Source: Hyphomicrobium sp. (GTDB lineage: Bacteria; Pseudomonadota; Alphaproteobacteria; Rhizobiales; Hyphomicrobiaceae). Taken from it: 64,000 nucleotides of DNA. The stretch covers positions 1 to 64,000 of the forward strand of contig JADJVG010000006.1 of NCBI GenBank assembly GCA_016716675.1, given 5' to 3'. The notes under the pieces were generated by a model, which was not told the DNA's origin, ran no database searches, and worked only from the letters and a program-made list of their open reading frames with translations. Both the position numbers and the translations under genes were made by a program. Shown piece after piece: positions 56,200 through 64,000 of this stretch. Numbering within the stretch: position 1 is the stretch's first letter; each line of letters begins with the position of its first letter.

Positions 56200-56949
56200 T
56201 CAGTGATGCATGTTCACCGCGTCGTTGAGGTAGATGCAGGTGAGAACCGTGAAAATGAAGGCCTGAAGGATACCGACCACGAATTCGAGACCCGTGAAGG
56301 CAACCATGAAGCCGACAGGCGCGACCTTGCCCCAAACCGGCAGCATGACAGCGAAGCCCGCGAACACTTTGAGCATCGTGTGGCCAGCCATCATGTTGGC
56401 GAACAGACGCACCGAGTGGCTGATGGGACGGATGAAGTAGGAAATCAATTCGATCGGAACGATCACCGGCAAAAGGATCAGCGGCACGCCTTCCGGCACA
56501 AACAGCTTGAGGTAGCCGAAGCCGTGCTTGGCAAAACCGATGCCCGTTGCAACCAGCCACACCATGGCGGCAAGTGCGAACGTGACGATGATGTGGCTCG
56601 TGACCGTGAAGCTGCCGGGGATCATGCCGAGCAGGTTCAGAACGAGAATGAAAATGAAGATCGTGAAGACCCACGGGAAGTAGGTCATGCCGTCCTTGCC
56701 GAGGTTCTCGCGAACCATCTTGGCAATGAACTCATAGAGCATCTCGGCAACCGACTGAATGCGCGTCGGCACCAGTGACCGGCCACGCATCGCGTAGATC
56801 ATGAAACCGCAGATCACGCCGAGTGCCAAGACCATAAACAGCGACGCGTTCGTGAACGAAACGTCGTAGTCGAACAGTCTCAGATCGATGATCTTCTTGA
56901 TCTCGAATTGTGACATCGGGCCATGTTGACCCGCACCTTCTGCAGCCAA
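56200..56949 (-). CDS. atpB: ATP synthase F0 subunit a
   Basis: A 249-residue membrane protein with five or six helices that carries protons to the c ring. The essential Arg is in the segment ISHSVRLFANMMAGH, and the end has YLNDAVNMHH. A TTG start at 56949 with GGGGGAAA directly upstream is my choice; it lies nine bases after the atpI stop. An ATG at 56916 is the alternative. Confidence 0.93.
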   Translation of the reverse strand: MAAEGAGQHGPMSQFEIKKIIDLRLFDYDVSFTNASLFMVLALGVICGFMIYAMRGRSLVPTRIQSVAEMLYEFIAKMVRENLGKDGMTYFPWVFTIFIFILVLNLLGMIPGSFTVTSHIIVTFALAAMVWLVATGIGFAKHGFGYLKLFVPEGVPLILLPVIVPIELISYFIRPISHSVRLFANMMAGHTMLKVFAGFAVMLPVWGKVAPVGFMVAFTGLEFVVGILQAFIFTVLTCIYLNDAVNMHH

Positions 56950-56958
56950 GGTTTCCCC

Positions 56959-57381
56959 CTACCTGTCTTCGTCTTCGTCATCATCTTTGACCGACGGAGC
57001 CGCCCGTTGCAGGGCTTCGTTCTCCGCCTGGGCCTTCCTGGCTGACCGGATCAAATTTAGAAGACCCGCGGCAAAACCAAGAATAACTAGCGTAATCATA
57101 AGCCAGGGCGCTGTTCCAAACTGCTGGTCCAGAGCCCATCCGGAGTGTGCCCCAACACCCACGCCGACAATCAATTCGGCGGAATATTTGAAGGCTTGCC
57201 CGAAGGCCGTTTGGCGTGCCGTATCCAGTACCCGTTCAGCCTCCGCTCGCTTCGCGCTGACCGCGTCGAGTTTCTTGCCGAGTTCGGAAGACCGCTGGCG
57301 AATTGCTTCACGGTCTTGCGGACTGATCTGTCCATGTTCTGCTGCGTGCTTGGGGTCTTCGCCCTTGCCATCGGCAGACAT
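56959..57381 (-). CDS. atpI: ATP synthase protein I
   Basis: A 140-residue protein. A charged helical N-terminal half (about 1-60) is followed by two membrane helices (SAELIVGVGVGAHSGWAL and APWLMITLVILGFAAGLL) and a very acidic tail (KDDDEDEDR). AtpI helps assemble the c ring. It is the first gene of the F0 operon, so the promoter should be upstream of 57381. Confidence 0.9.
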   Translation of the reverse strand: MSADGKGEDPKHAAEHGQISPQDREAIRQRSSELGKKLDAVSAKRAEAERVLDTARQTAFGQAFKYSAELIVGVGVGAHSGWALDQQFGTAPWLMITLVILGFAAGLLNLIRSARKAQAENEALQRAAPSVKDDDEDEDR

Positions 57382-58043
57382 GAATTGATCCGTCCATTTG
57401 AGAAAAGGAGGTCGTACACACCCTGATATTGTCGCGGCGGACCATAGTTAGGGGGTATGGGGATGTCAACGAATTGGGCTCTGCGAGCGACAATGCGAGG
57501 GTATGGCGAAACCGCGCAGGCGAGCGGCACGCGCGGATCGCTCGAATATGCAAAAAATCCGCCTCTCGTTTGGACGGCGATTGCTTGGAATAGTCAAGTT
57601 TTTCGGGACAAACTGACACTTCGGTCGCAGCCGCGTTAAGCCACTGACAACGCCCGTCCTCGGGCGCCGCACGTGCCTAGGGAGGGGGCTTGGAGCGTGC
57701 TCCGGAACGGGCGCTGGGGTCTTCTCTAGGGCCTGGCTGGCATGGCTGCAAAGTGGCTGCCCGCAGGTGGCTTAGCGGCTTGCCGCGTGGTCCCTATAGA
57801 GCGTTGCAGGCTGGTGCAGGAGCACCTTTGGCTTTTTATGTCGATCGAGCTTAGGCGCACACGCAAGGTCAGACACTCGCGACTGCCTTGTCTCGCGTCC
57901 GGTCCAGAAACAACTGTACGTCGTTCAATATTTGTATCGGAAATTTTCCCGATTCATGTCCGCCAACCCGCGCGCAAAATACGCCGTCGGCACGATTGCA
58001 ACGGGCAGGACAATCAAAGGCGGGCGTTCGGCAATCGTTGGCG
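57382..58043. other. Gene-free stretch between atpI and smc, structured
   Basis: About 660 bases without a protein gene that I can support. The atpI promoter must lie near the left end on the minus strand. From 57660 to 57840 the sequence is GC-rich with several hairpins (for example GGAGC-GT-GCTCC near 57693), and a terminator-like stem follows at 57813. This could be a small RNA on the plus strand. No SRP RNA or 6S motif was recognised with confidence. Confidence 0.4.
57813..57837 (+). terminator. Terminator-like hairpin in the atpI-smc gap
   Basis: GGTGC, a four-base loop and GCACC, followed by TTTGGCTTTTT. The stem is short. With no plus-strand gene before it, it may end a small RNA or be fortuitous. 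Confidence 0.4.
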
Positions 58044-61000
58044 TTAGACGGCGACCTGGAAGCTTTGTGCGGTTTGCAAATCGACCGACACGAGTTGCGA
58101 TACGCCCTTTTCGGCCATGGTGACGCCGAACAGCCGGTTCATGCGCGCCATCGTCATCGGGTGATGGGTGATGACCAGGAAGCGTGTGGCGGTGTCTTCC
58201 GCCATGTGCTCCATCAGGCGGCAGAAGCGGTCGACGTTGGCGTCGTCCAGCGGCGCATCGACCTCGTCGAGCACGCAAATCGGCGATGGGTTGGTCAGGA
58301 ACACCGCGAAGATCAGCGACAGGGCCGTCAGCGTCTGCTCGCCGCCCGACAGCAGCGACAGTGTTGCGGGCTTCTTGCCCGGCGGCTTGGCGATAATCTC
58401 AAGGCCGCCTTCGAGAGGATCTTCCGGGCTCTCGATCATTTCAAGGCGCGCTTCGCCGCCGCCGAACAGGTGCGTGAACAACCGTTCGAAGTGACCGTTG
58501 ACGGTCTTGAACGCCTCGTCCAGCCGCGCCTTGCCTTCCTTGTTCAGTTGTCCGATGGCGCCGCGCAGCTTGGCGATGGCCTGCTCGACGTCGCTGCGCT
58601 CGGCCGTCATGCTGTCGAGTTGCGAGGTCAGGGCGACCAGATCTTCGTCCGCCTGCAGGTTCACGCCGCCGAGGCGTTCGCGGTCGGCTTTCAGTTTAGT
58701 CAGTTGCCGGTCGACTTCGGCGAGGGCTGGCATCGGTGCATTGGCGGCAAGGCCCGCAAGCGACAGGCAGTTTTCCGGTGCAACCTCGAAGGTCTCGCGG
58801 ATGCGGCGAGCTTCGTCCTGGCGGCGCTGGCGGGCGCTTTCAAGCCGCGTCTCGATGCGAGCGTTGGCTTCGCGTGCTTCTGACACCTCGCGCTGGGCAG
58901 TGCGCAGGGCTTGGGTCGCGGCGCGCATCGCATTGTCGGCGGCGCTCAGTGCATCGGCCGCATCCTTACGTTCGGTCTCGACGCGCGAAAGTTCAGAAAG
59001 CAGCGTTTCGCGCTGGGCGGCGATCTTCTCCGGCAGGCCGGCAAATGTCTCAAGCTCGGTCTTGGTTTCGCCAGCCGGCCTTGCAGGTTCGTCAGTTGGT
59101 CTTCTGCACTAGCCTGACGGCCCTTCCAGCGTGTGATCTCGGCGTTGGCATGGCGGATGCGCTCGGCGCGGATTTGCCGGTCGCGCTCGATGCCACCCAA
59201 GGCGACACGCGCTTCTGCAACGCGCTTGCGGGCTGCTTCAGCGTCGGCTTGCGCCGCTTTGAGCTGCGGTTCGAGATCTTCGCCCTGGCTCATGGTGACG
59301 ATGTGCGCTTCGATCTCGACATGGCGCGCCTGGGCGGCGGTCAGGTCTTCATCGGCGCGGCCGCGCTGGGCAGCGACGGCTGCCAAGCGGGTTTCGCTTT
59401 CACGCGCCGATTTTTCCATGACAGTCAATTGCTGGCGGATCTGCGCAAGTTCCGTCTGTTTCTCGCGCCACAGCTGGCGCAGACGGCGCTCCTCGGCGTC
59501 GGCCTTCGTGGCAATGTCAGCGGCGGCGCGCTCGGCGTCGATTGTTTCCTTGGCGGCGGCCAGAACTTCCGCGGCTTTGCGATCGAGTTCGAGCAGGCGG
59601 TTTTTATGGGCAAGGCGCTGGGCCGCTGGCGTCACGCCGTCGGCGGCGGCGACAAACCCATCCCACCGCCACAGATCGCCTTCACGCGACACAAGCCGCT
59701 GACCGGGTTTCAAGTGCGGCTGCAAACGCGCGCCATCGGCGCGTGCGACAACGCCGATCTGGCGCAGGCGGCGTGCCAGCTCAGGCGGCGCTTCAGCGTG
59801 CATGACCAGCGGCTCGGCATCGGCAGGCAACGCCTGATCCTCGATCGAAACTTCCATCCGCCGCCAGTGAATGCTGGCCTCCGGCGTGATCGGCGCTTCG
59901 AGGTCATCGCCGAGTGCGGCGCCAAGCGCGGTCTCGTAGCCGGGCGAAATGCGGATGTCATCGACGACGGGCGGGAAATCACCGTCGTTGGCGGGCGCCA
60001 GAAGTTTCGCGATCGTCTCGCGTTCGGTTGAAAAGGCGTTGGCGGCAAGGCGCACGCGGGCGGCATCATCGCGGCGGGCGCGCGCGTCCATCTGCGCCGT
60101 CTTCGAGGCTTCTTCCGCCGCGACGGCCTGCGCTTCTATTTCGGTGATCTCCTGTGCCAGCTCATGGCCGCGCTCGGAAACCGCCGCGATTCTTTCGGCG
60201 TCCGGCGCCTTTTCCGTGATCTCGCGAATTTGTGTGTCGAGCGTCAGCAGTTGCTTGGTAATGCGCTGCACGATGTCCTTGCGCTCACCAAGAGCCGTCT
60301 CAAGGCTTCTGAGTTTGGCGCGGGCGTCGGCGGCCTTGTGCGTGATCTCAGCGAAATGTGCGTCCGTCGCGATGCGCTTTTCTTCCGCTGCCGCCACATC
60401 CTTGCGGGCGTTGTCTTCTTCGACAACGGCGTTGCTTTCGGCTTCGTGAATGGCGGCGAGATCGGCGTCGAGGCGAACCAGCGTGTCCTTGGCTTCGGTG
60501 ATGAAACCGGTTTCGCGGGCGATGTCGGTTTCGAGCTGCTTGACGCGCGCTTCCAGCTCCTTGCTGCGGCTGGCCGCGCGTTCGGCTTCGCGGTCGAGGT
60601 TGTCCTGCTCGATTTTGAAGCGCGCCAGAATGGCGGCTTTTTCAGCTTCGGCCTGACGCAGCGGCGGCAGGCTTTCGGCGAGGCGAACCTCGTCGTTGAA
60701 GGCTTTGGATTCAGCTTCCGTCGCCGTGCCGAGCCGCGCCATCGCGTCGGTCAAGTTGTGCTCTTCCGTTGCAACCGACGTCTGCGCCTCCTGCCACGAG
60801 AGGTGCAGAAGGAGGGCTTCGGCGGAGCGGATTTCGCCCGAAATATCCTTATACCGCCGTGCCTGCCGGGCCTGGCGCTTCAAGGATTCCGCTTGGCTTT
60901 GCAGCTGGCCAAGCACGTCGCTCAAGCGTTCCATGTTGCCTTCGGCGGCCTTCAAGCGCAGTTCGGCTTCATGGCGGCGCGTGTGCAATCCGGCGATGCC

Positions 61001-61504
61001 GGCAGCGTCTTCGAGAATGCGGCGGCGCTGCTCGGGCTTCGCATTGACGATTTCGCCGATCTGCCCTTGGCGCACGAGTGCGGGCGAGCGCGCCCCCGTC
61101 GCCGCGTCTTCGAACAGAACTTTTACATCGCGGGCGCGCACTTCGCGGCCGTTGATGCGATACGCCGAACCGGCATCGCGTTCGATGCGGCGGGTGATTT
61201 CCAGAACGTCGCTGCCGTTGTACTCGGCGGGCGCCTGGCGATCGGTGTTATCAAGAAACATCGTAACTTCGGCGCTGGCGCGTTGCGGCCGCGTCGAGGT
61301 GCCGGAAAAAATCACGTCATCCATGGCGGCGGCGCGCATCGATTTATGCGACGTCTCGCCCATCACCCAACGCAGTGCTTCGAGCAGATTGGATTTGCCG
61401 CATCCGTTCGGGCCGACGACGCCCGTCAAGCCCGGCTCAATCACCAGCTCCATCGGTTCGACGAAGGATTTGAATCCGAGCAACCGGAGACGCGAAATTC
61501 TCAT
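58044..61504 (-). pseudogene. smc: Chromosome segregation protein SMC, frameshifted
   Basis: The SMC ATPase compacts and separates the chromosome. The N-terminal part (61504 down to about 59080) has Walker A GPNGCGKSNLLEALRW, a long coiled coil and the hinge. Near 59075-59085 a one-base loss turns the frame into a false tail that ends at 58946. The right frame continues with a coiled coil and ends at 58044, with the signature LSGGEQTLTALSLIF and Walker B ICVLDEVDAPLDDAN. Together about 1150 residues, the usual SMC length. As SMC is needed for normal growth, a sequence error is as likely as a true mutation. The gene is next to the dsbA-like genes on the same strand. Confidence 0.93.
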
Positions 61505-61614
61505 ATCTTAGACGCCCTAGATGACAGCACCGCGTGATAACGCGCATCGGGGCGCGCTTCGGTGAGTGAGGGCGCTAAAGCACTGGCCTCTGTACAGGCC
61601 AGAGTGCCCAGCAG

Positions 61615-62412
61615 CTACTGCGCCGACCCCGTTGCCGCCGGTGCAACGCCACCGATTCGCGGCTCGACGAACGCTCGAATGTCCGCCATCGTCAGCTCCT
61701 TTTTGATGAGCTGATCGCCGACGAAGTAGTTCGGCGTTCCGACGATGCCGAGTTTGCGGCCGCGGTCCTTCACCCACTTCAGATTTTCGATCATGCCCTG
61801 ATTCTCGCGGCAAGCGTCGAACTCGGCCCGTTTCATCCCCACCTGTTCTGCAACCGCAAAAATCGGGTCGAGGCGGACCTCTTGCGACACCCAATTGTTC
61901 TGCTGGTCCATGAACTTACCGTACAGTTCAAGGTACTTGTCCGGCGGCGCGCATCTGAGCGCGACGGTCGCCATGCCGGACTGCCGGCCGATCGGGAACT
62001 CGCGCAAAATGTACCGCACCTTGCCGGTGTCGATATAGGTGCGCTTCAGTTCGGGAAACGTCACTTCCTGAAAGTTGCGGCAGTGGCGGCAGGTCAGTGA
62101 TGCATACTGCACAATCGTAACCGGCGCATTCGGGTCGCCCCATGCCATCTCGGGTAAAGGGGAGGGCGCGAAAATGTCAGCAAGTGTCGGCTTTTCAATG
62201 ACTTCGCGGCCACCGGACGGCTTGGCATGTGGATCGCTGAGCGGCGAAGGCATCTCTTCCGCGGCTTCGGCGCTGACAGACGGATACGCCGACCCGGCAG
62301 CGGAACCATCTTTCGACAGGCTGGCAATCGGCGGCAGACCATCGGCGCCGCAGGCAGCCAGCGTCAAAGTCAACGCGAGCACGCCGAACGGCAACGGCTT
62401 CCAGCGTGTCAT
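61615..62412 (-). CDS. DsbA-like thioredoxin-fold lipoprotein (CRHC)
   Basis: A 265-residue exported oxidoreductase. The N-terminus has a lipobox (LTLAACGADG, Cys21), so it is probably a lipoprotein. The active site is SLTCRHCRNF and the fold is that of thioredoxin domains with a helical insert; the conserved Pro loop is GTPNYFVGD. It lies about 30 bases downstream of the second DsbA-like gene, in the same direction. It probably forms or reshuffles disulfides in the periplasm. Confidence 0.9.
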   Translation of the reverse strand: MTRWKPLPFGVLALTLTLAACGADGLPPIASLSKDGSAAGSAYPSVSAEAAEEMPSPLSDPHAKPSGGREVIEKPTLADIFAPSPLPEMAWGDPNAPVTIVQYASLTCRHCRNFQEVTFPELKRTYIDTGKVRYILREFPIGRQSGMATVALRCAPPDKYLELYGKFMDQQNNWVSQEVRLDPIFAVAEQVGMKRAEFDACRENQGMIENLKWVKDRGRKLGIVGTPNYFVGDQLIKKELTMADIRAFVEPRIGGVAPAATGSAQ

Positions 62413-62439
62413 CGCTTTGCGTTTCCTAAATAGTTTGAA

Positions 62440-63129
62440 CTATTTCGCAGCCAGCATCGGCTCGATGACCTTGTCGAATGCTTCCAGCGTCGGCGTCTCC
62501 ATCAAGCGTTTGCCGTTGATAAAGAACGTCGGCGTTGCGTTGACGCCGAAGACTTCGCTGGCGCGTTTGCGCCCATTGGTGATGTTGTCCAGAAGCTTCT
62601 GGTCCGTCAGGCACTTATCGAAGCTTTCCTGCGTGAAGCCGGCCTGCTTGGCGATGTCGAACAGTTTCGGCACCGGGTTGCCGCTCGTGAAGGCCCAGTC
62701 GGCTTGCTTCTCGAAAAGCGTTTCGACCATCGGGAACACCTTATCGCCCCCGGCGCAGCGGGTCAGCATCGAGGCAGCGGCCGCGAGGTTATCGAGTGGA
62801 AATTCGCGGGAGATGAAGCGCACCTTGCCGGTATCGATGTATTTGGTCTTTAGTTGCGGGAAGACGCTGGTCGCGAACTTCTGGCAGTGGCCGCACGTCA
62901 TAGACGCGTACTCGACGATCGTGACTTTGGCGTCTTTCGAGCCAACCGAGACATCCTCAAGTTCCGTCGGCTTCATCAGTTCTTCGACGGACACTTCCGC
63001 AGGACCCGTCTTCTTCTGGGCGAAGCTATCGGTGGCGGAGATGGCGAGCACGCCAGCCGCGGCCAATGAGAAGACCGCGAGGCGGCGGGTCAGGGTCGGG
63101 GCGCCGAGGGCTGTGGACGTGTCTTTCAA
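62440..63129 (-). CDS. DsbA-family disulfide oxidoreductase (CGHC)
   Basis: A 229-residue protein with a signal peptide (RRLAVFSLAAAGVLAIS region) and a DsbA-type thioredoxin fold. The active site is SMTCGHCQKF and the cis-Pro loop is NATPTFFINGK. It starts at a TTG (63129): an AGGAG site lies seven bases before it, better than any ATG nearby. It is paired with the CRHC lipoprotein gene, and the two share the REFP motif, so they arose by duplication. Confidence 0.9.
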   Translation of the reverse strand: MKDTSTALGAPTLTRRLAVFSLAAAGVLAISATDSFAQKKTGPAEVSVEELMKPTELEDVSVGSKDAKVTIVEYASMTCGHCQKFATSVFPQLKTKYIDTGKVRFISREFPLDNLAAAASMLTRCAGGDKVFPMVETLFEKQADWAFTSGNPVPKLFDIAKQAGFTQESFDKCLTDQKLLDNITNGRKRASEVFGVNATPTFFINGKRLMETPTLEAFDKVIEPMLAAK

Positions 63130-63330
63130 GGCAAACTCCTTATGTCTCGCCTGATGCGTGGCACGGTGTGGCGGCAAGCTGACCGGGCAAAATAGCCATC
63201 GTCAGCCCTGGGGCACCGAGCCATGGGCACCGAATTTCGGGTTTCGCCTAACACGGAACCACCACTCGATTAAGGCAAATCCCGCCTGAATAGCAACTGA
63301 ATGGACCGTAACTTTTGACGCCTGCGCCGT

Positions 63331-63885
63331 TCAGCGCCGGGCGCGGTCGGCCGCGACACTGGCCCAAAGGGTCTCCAGGGCGGCTTTTAGCGGGCCTTCC
63401 GCCACCTCCGGAATGGGTGCTGGGCCGCTCGCCGCGGCAAGGTCCGCATCAAGGCCGAGACGGCCGCCCGCCGTATCTTTGGCCAACAGCGGCGCTTGGA
63501 TCAGCTTGAGAGTGGCGACGGCCCGGTAGCCGAAGTAGCGATTGATGCGGTCGATGATCTCGGCGGACCGGTATTCGACATCGAGCGCGCGGGCGGGTTC
63601 GACCCGCAATACCAGCGTCGCGCCGCCGGCTGCCCCCGTCCCATCGGGATCCGCGGCGCCGCGCGGCCACTTGATCCGTTCCGGCGCCGTGAAGCCGGCG
63701 ATCTCGGCGCCCGCAACCCGCGGCCATGCGGTCATGATCTCGGCGCTGTGAAAGCCGTACTTCTCAAAGGACTTGGCGGCGAGCTTAGGCACGAAGCTGC
63801 CGACCGCCTTGGCAAACGAGCCTTTGCCCGTCCGCCGGTCGGGCGGTAGCGGGCGAAACGCGTGTGGCTCTTTAGGTGTTGGCAT
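63331..63885 (-). CDS. DUF721 family protein
   Basis: A 184-residue protein of the DUF721 family. The pattern FHSAEIMTAWPRVAGAEIAGFTAPERI and the later LVLRVEPARALDVEYRSAEIIDRINRYFGY is typical. The family includes DciA-like proteins that interact with the replicative helicase. The C-terminal part (about 130-184) is Ala/Pro-rich. It lies about 200 bases upstream of the dsbA-like gene on the same strand. Confidence 0.88.
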   Translation of the reverse strand: MPTPKEPHAFRPLPPDRRTGKGSFAKAVGSFVPKLAAKSFEKYGFHSAEIMTAWPRVAGAEIAGFTAPERIKWPRGAADPDGTGAAGGATLVLRVEPARALDVEYRSAEIIDRINRYFGYRAVATLKLIQAPLLAKDTAGGRLGLDADLAAASGPAPIPEVAEGPLKAALETLWASVAADRARR

Positions 63886-64000
63886 GTCGGCGTCGGCCTC
63901 TGGGATGAGTTCCGGCTATCAAGCAAGAGGTCTACCATTGGTCAAACGATTCGGACGTCCCGCGCACGATTTAGATGGGGGACATGTGGGCGCTGTCGCA
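63886..64000. other. End of the window, no gene recognised
   Basis: The last 115 bases hold the promoter region of the DUF721 gene. A plus-strand frame is open from about 63940 to the end but is too short to identify. Confidence 0.3.

Noticed and set aside
60164..61537. 457-residue plus-strand open frame
   Set aside because: It lies opposite smc and results from the high GC content; smc motifs are clear on the other strand.

Overview
The window comes from an alphaproteobacterium, most likely of the order Hyphomicrobiales (Rhizobiales). The evidence is gene content: a split F0 ATP synthase operon with b and b' subunits, a cox operon that runs into surf1, thrC, an M16 peptidase and a GNAT gene, BcsS, IalB and DUF721 proteins, a pabB-pabC fusion, and an initiator tRNA with an A-U pair in the anticodon stem. 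No rRNA operon and no CRISPR array was seen.

Bases 1 to about 10,840 are one end of an integrated mobile element; its other end lies outside the window. It holds a minus-strand run of small unknown genes, a decayed DNA-methyltransferase-like gene, a frameshifted TraG/VirD4-like coupling ATPase, a coupled set of three membrane proteins of unknown function, a small helix-turn-helix protein and a large serine recombinase. The recombinase gene runs into the 3' end of the tRNA-fMet gene, and its stop codon lies over the anticodon, so the tRNA is the attachment site.

From 10.9 to 34.2 kb the chromosome carries envelope and regulatory genes: PabBC for folate synthesis, small membrane proteins, an alpha/beta hydrolase, a DUF2147 protein, a DevCAB-type ABC exporter whose ATPase gene has an in-frame stop at the catalytic glutamate, a DUF533 protein, a TetR-controlled RND efflux operon, an ECF sigma factor paired with a membrane vWA protein, BcsS, a phasin-like protein and IalB.

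From 34.6 to 41.7 kb lies an aa3-type cytochrome c oxidase operon: coxB, coxA, ctaB, a small coxF-like gene, ctaG, coxC, DUF983 and surf1. CoxA and CoxB both lack a residue that normally binds the non-redox Mg ion. It is followed by thrC, an M16 peptidase, a GNAT acetyltransferase and a 1267-residue membrane GGDEF-EAL protein. Then come yqgE (frameshifted), a DsbD-N protein, a peroxiredoxin, rnhA-thrB-ispH on the minus strand, and a lipoprotein.

From 54.8 to 57.4 kb is the F0 operon (atpI-B-E-F'-F, minus strand). After a gene-free stretch come smc (frameshifted), two DsbA-like thioredoxin-fold proteins and a DUF721 protein.

Several conserved genes (traG, the 14-15.9 kb gene, yqgE, smc) are split by one- or two-base indels. 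Loss of smc would be costly, so some of these are probably sequence errors. The stop in the ABC ATPase is a substitution and needs a separate explanation.
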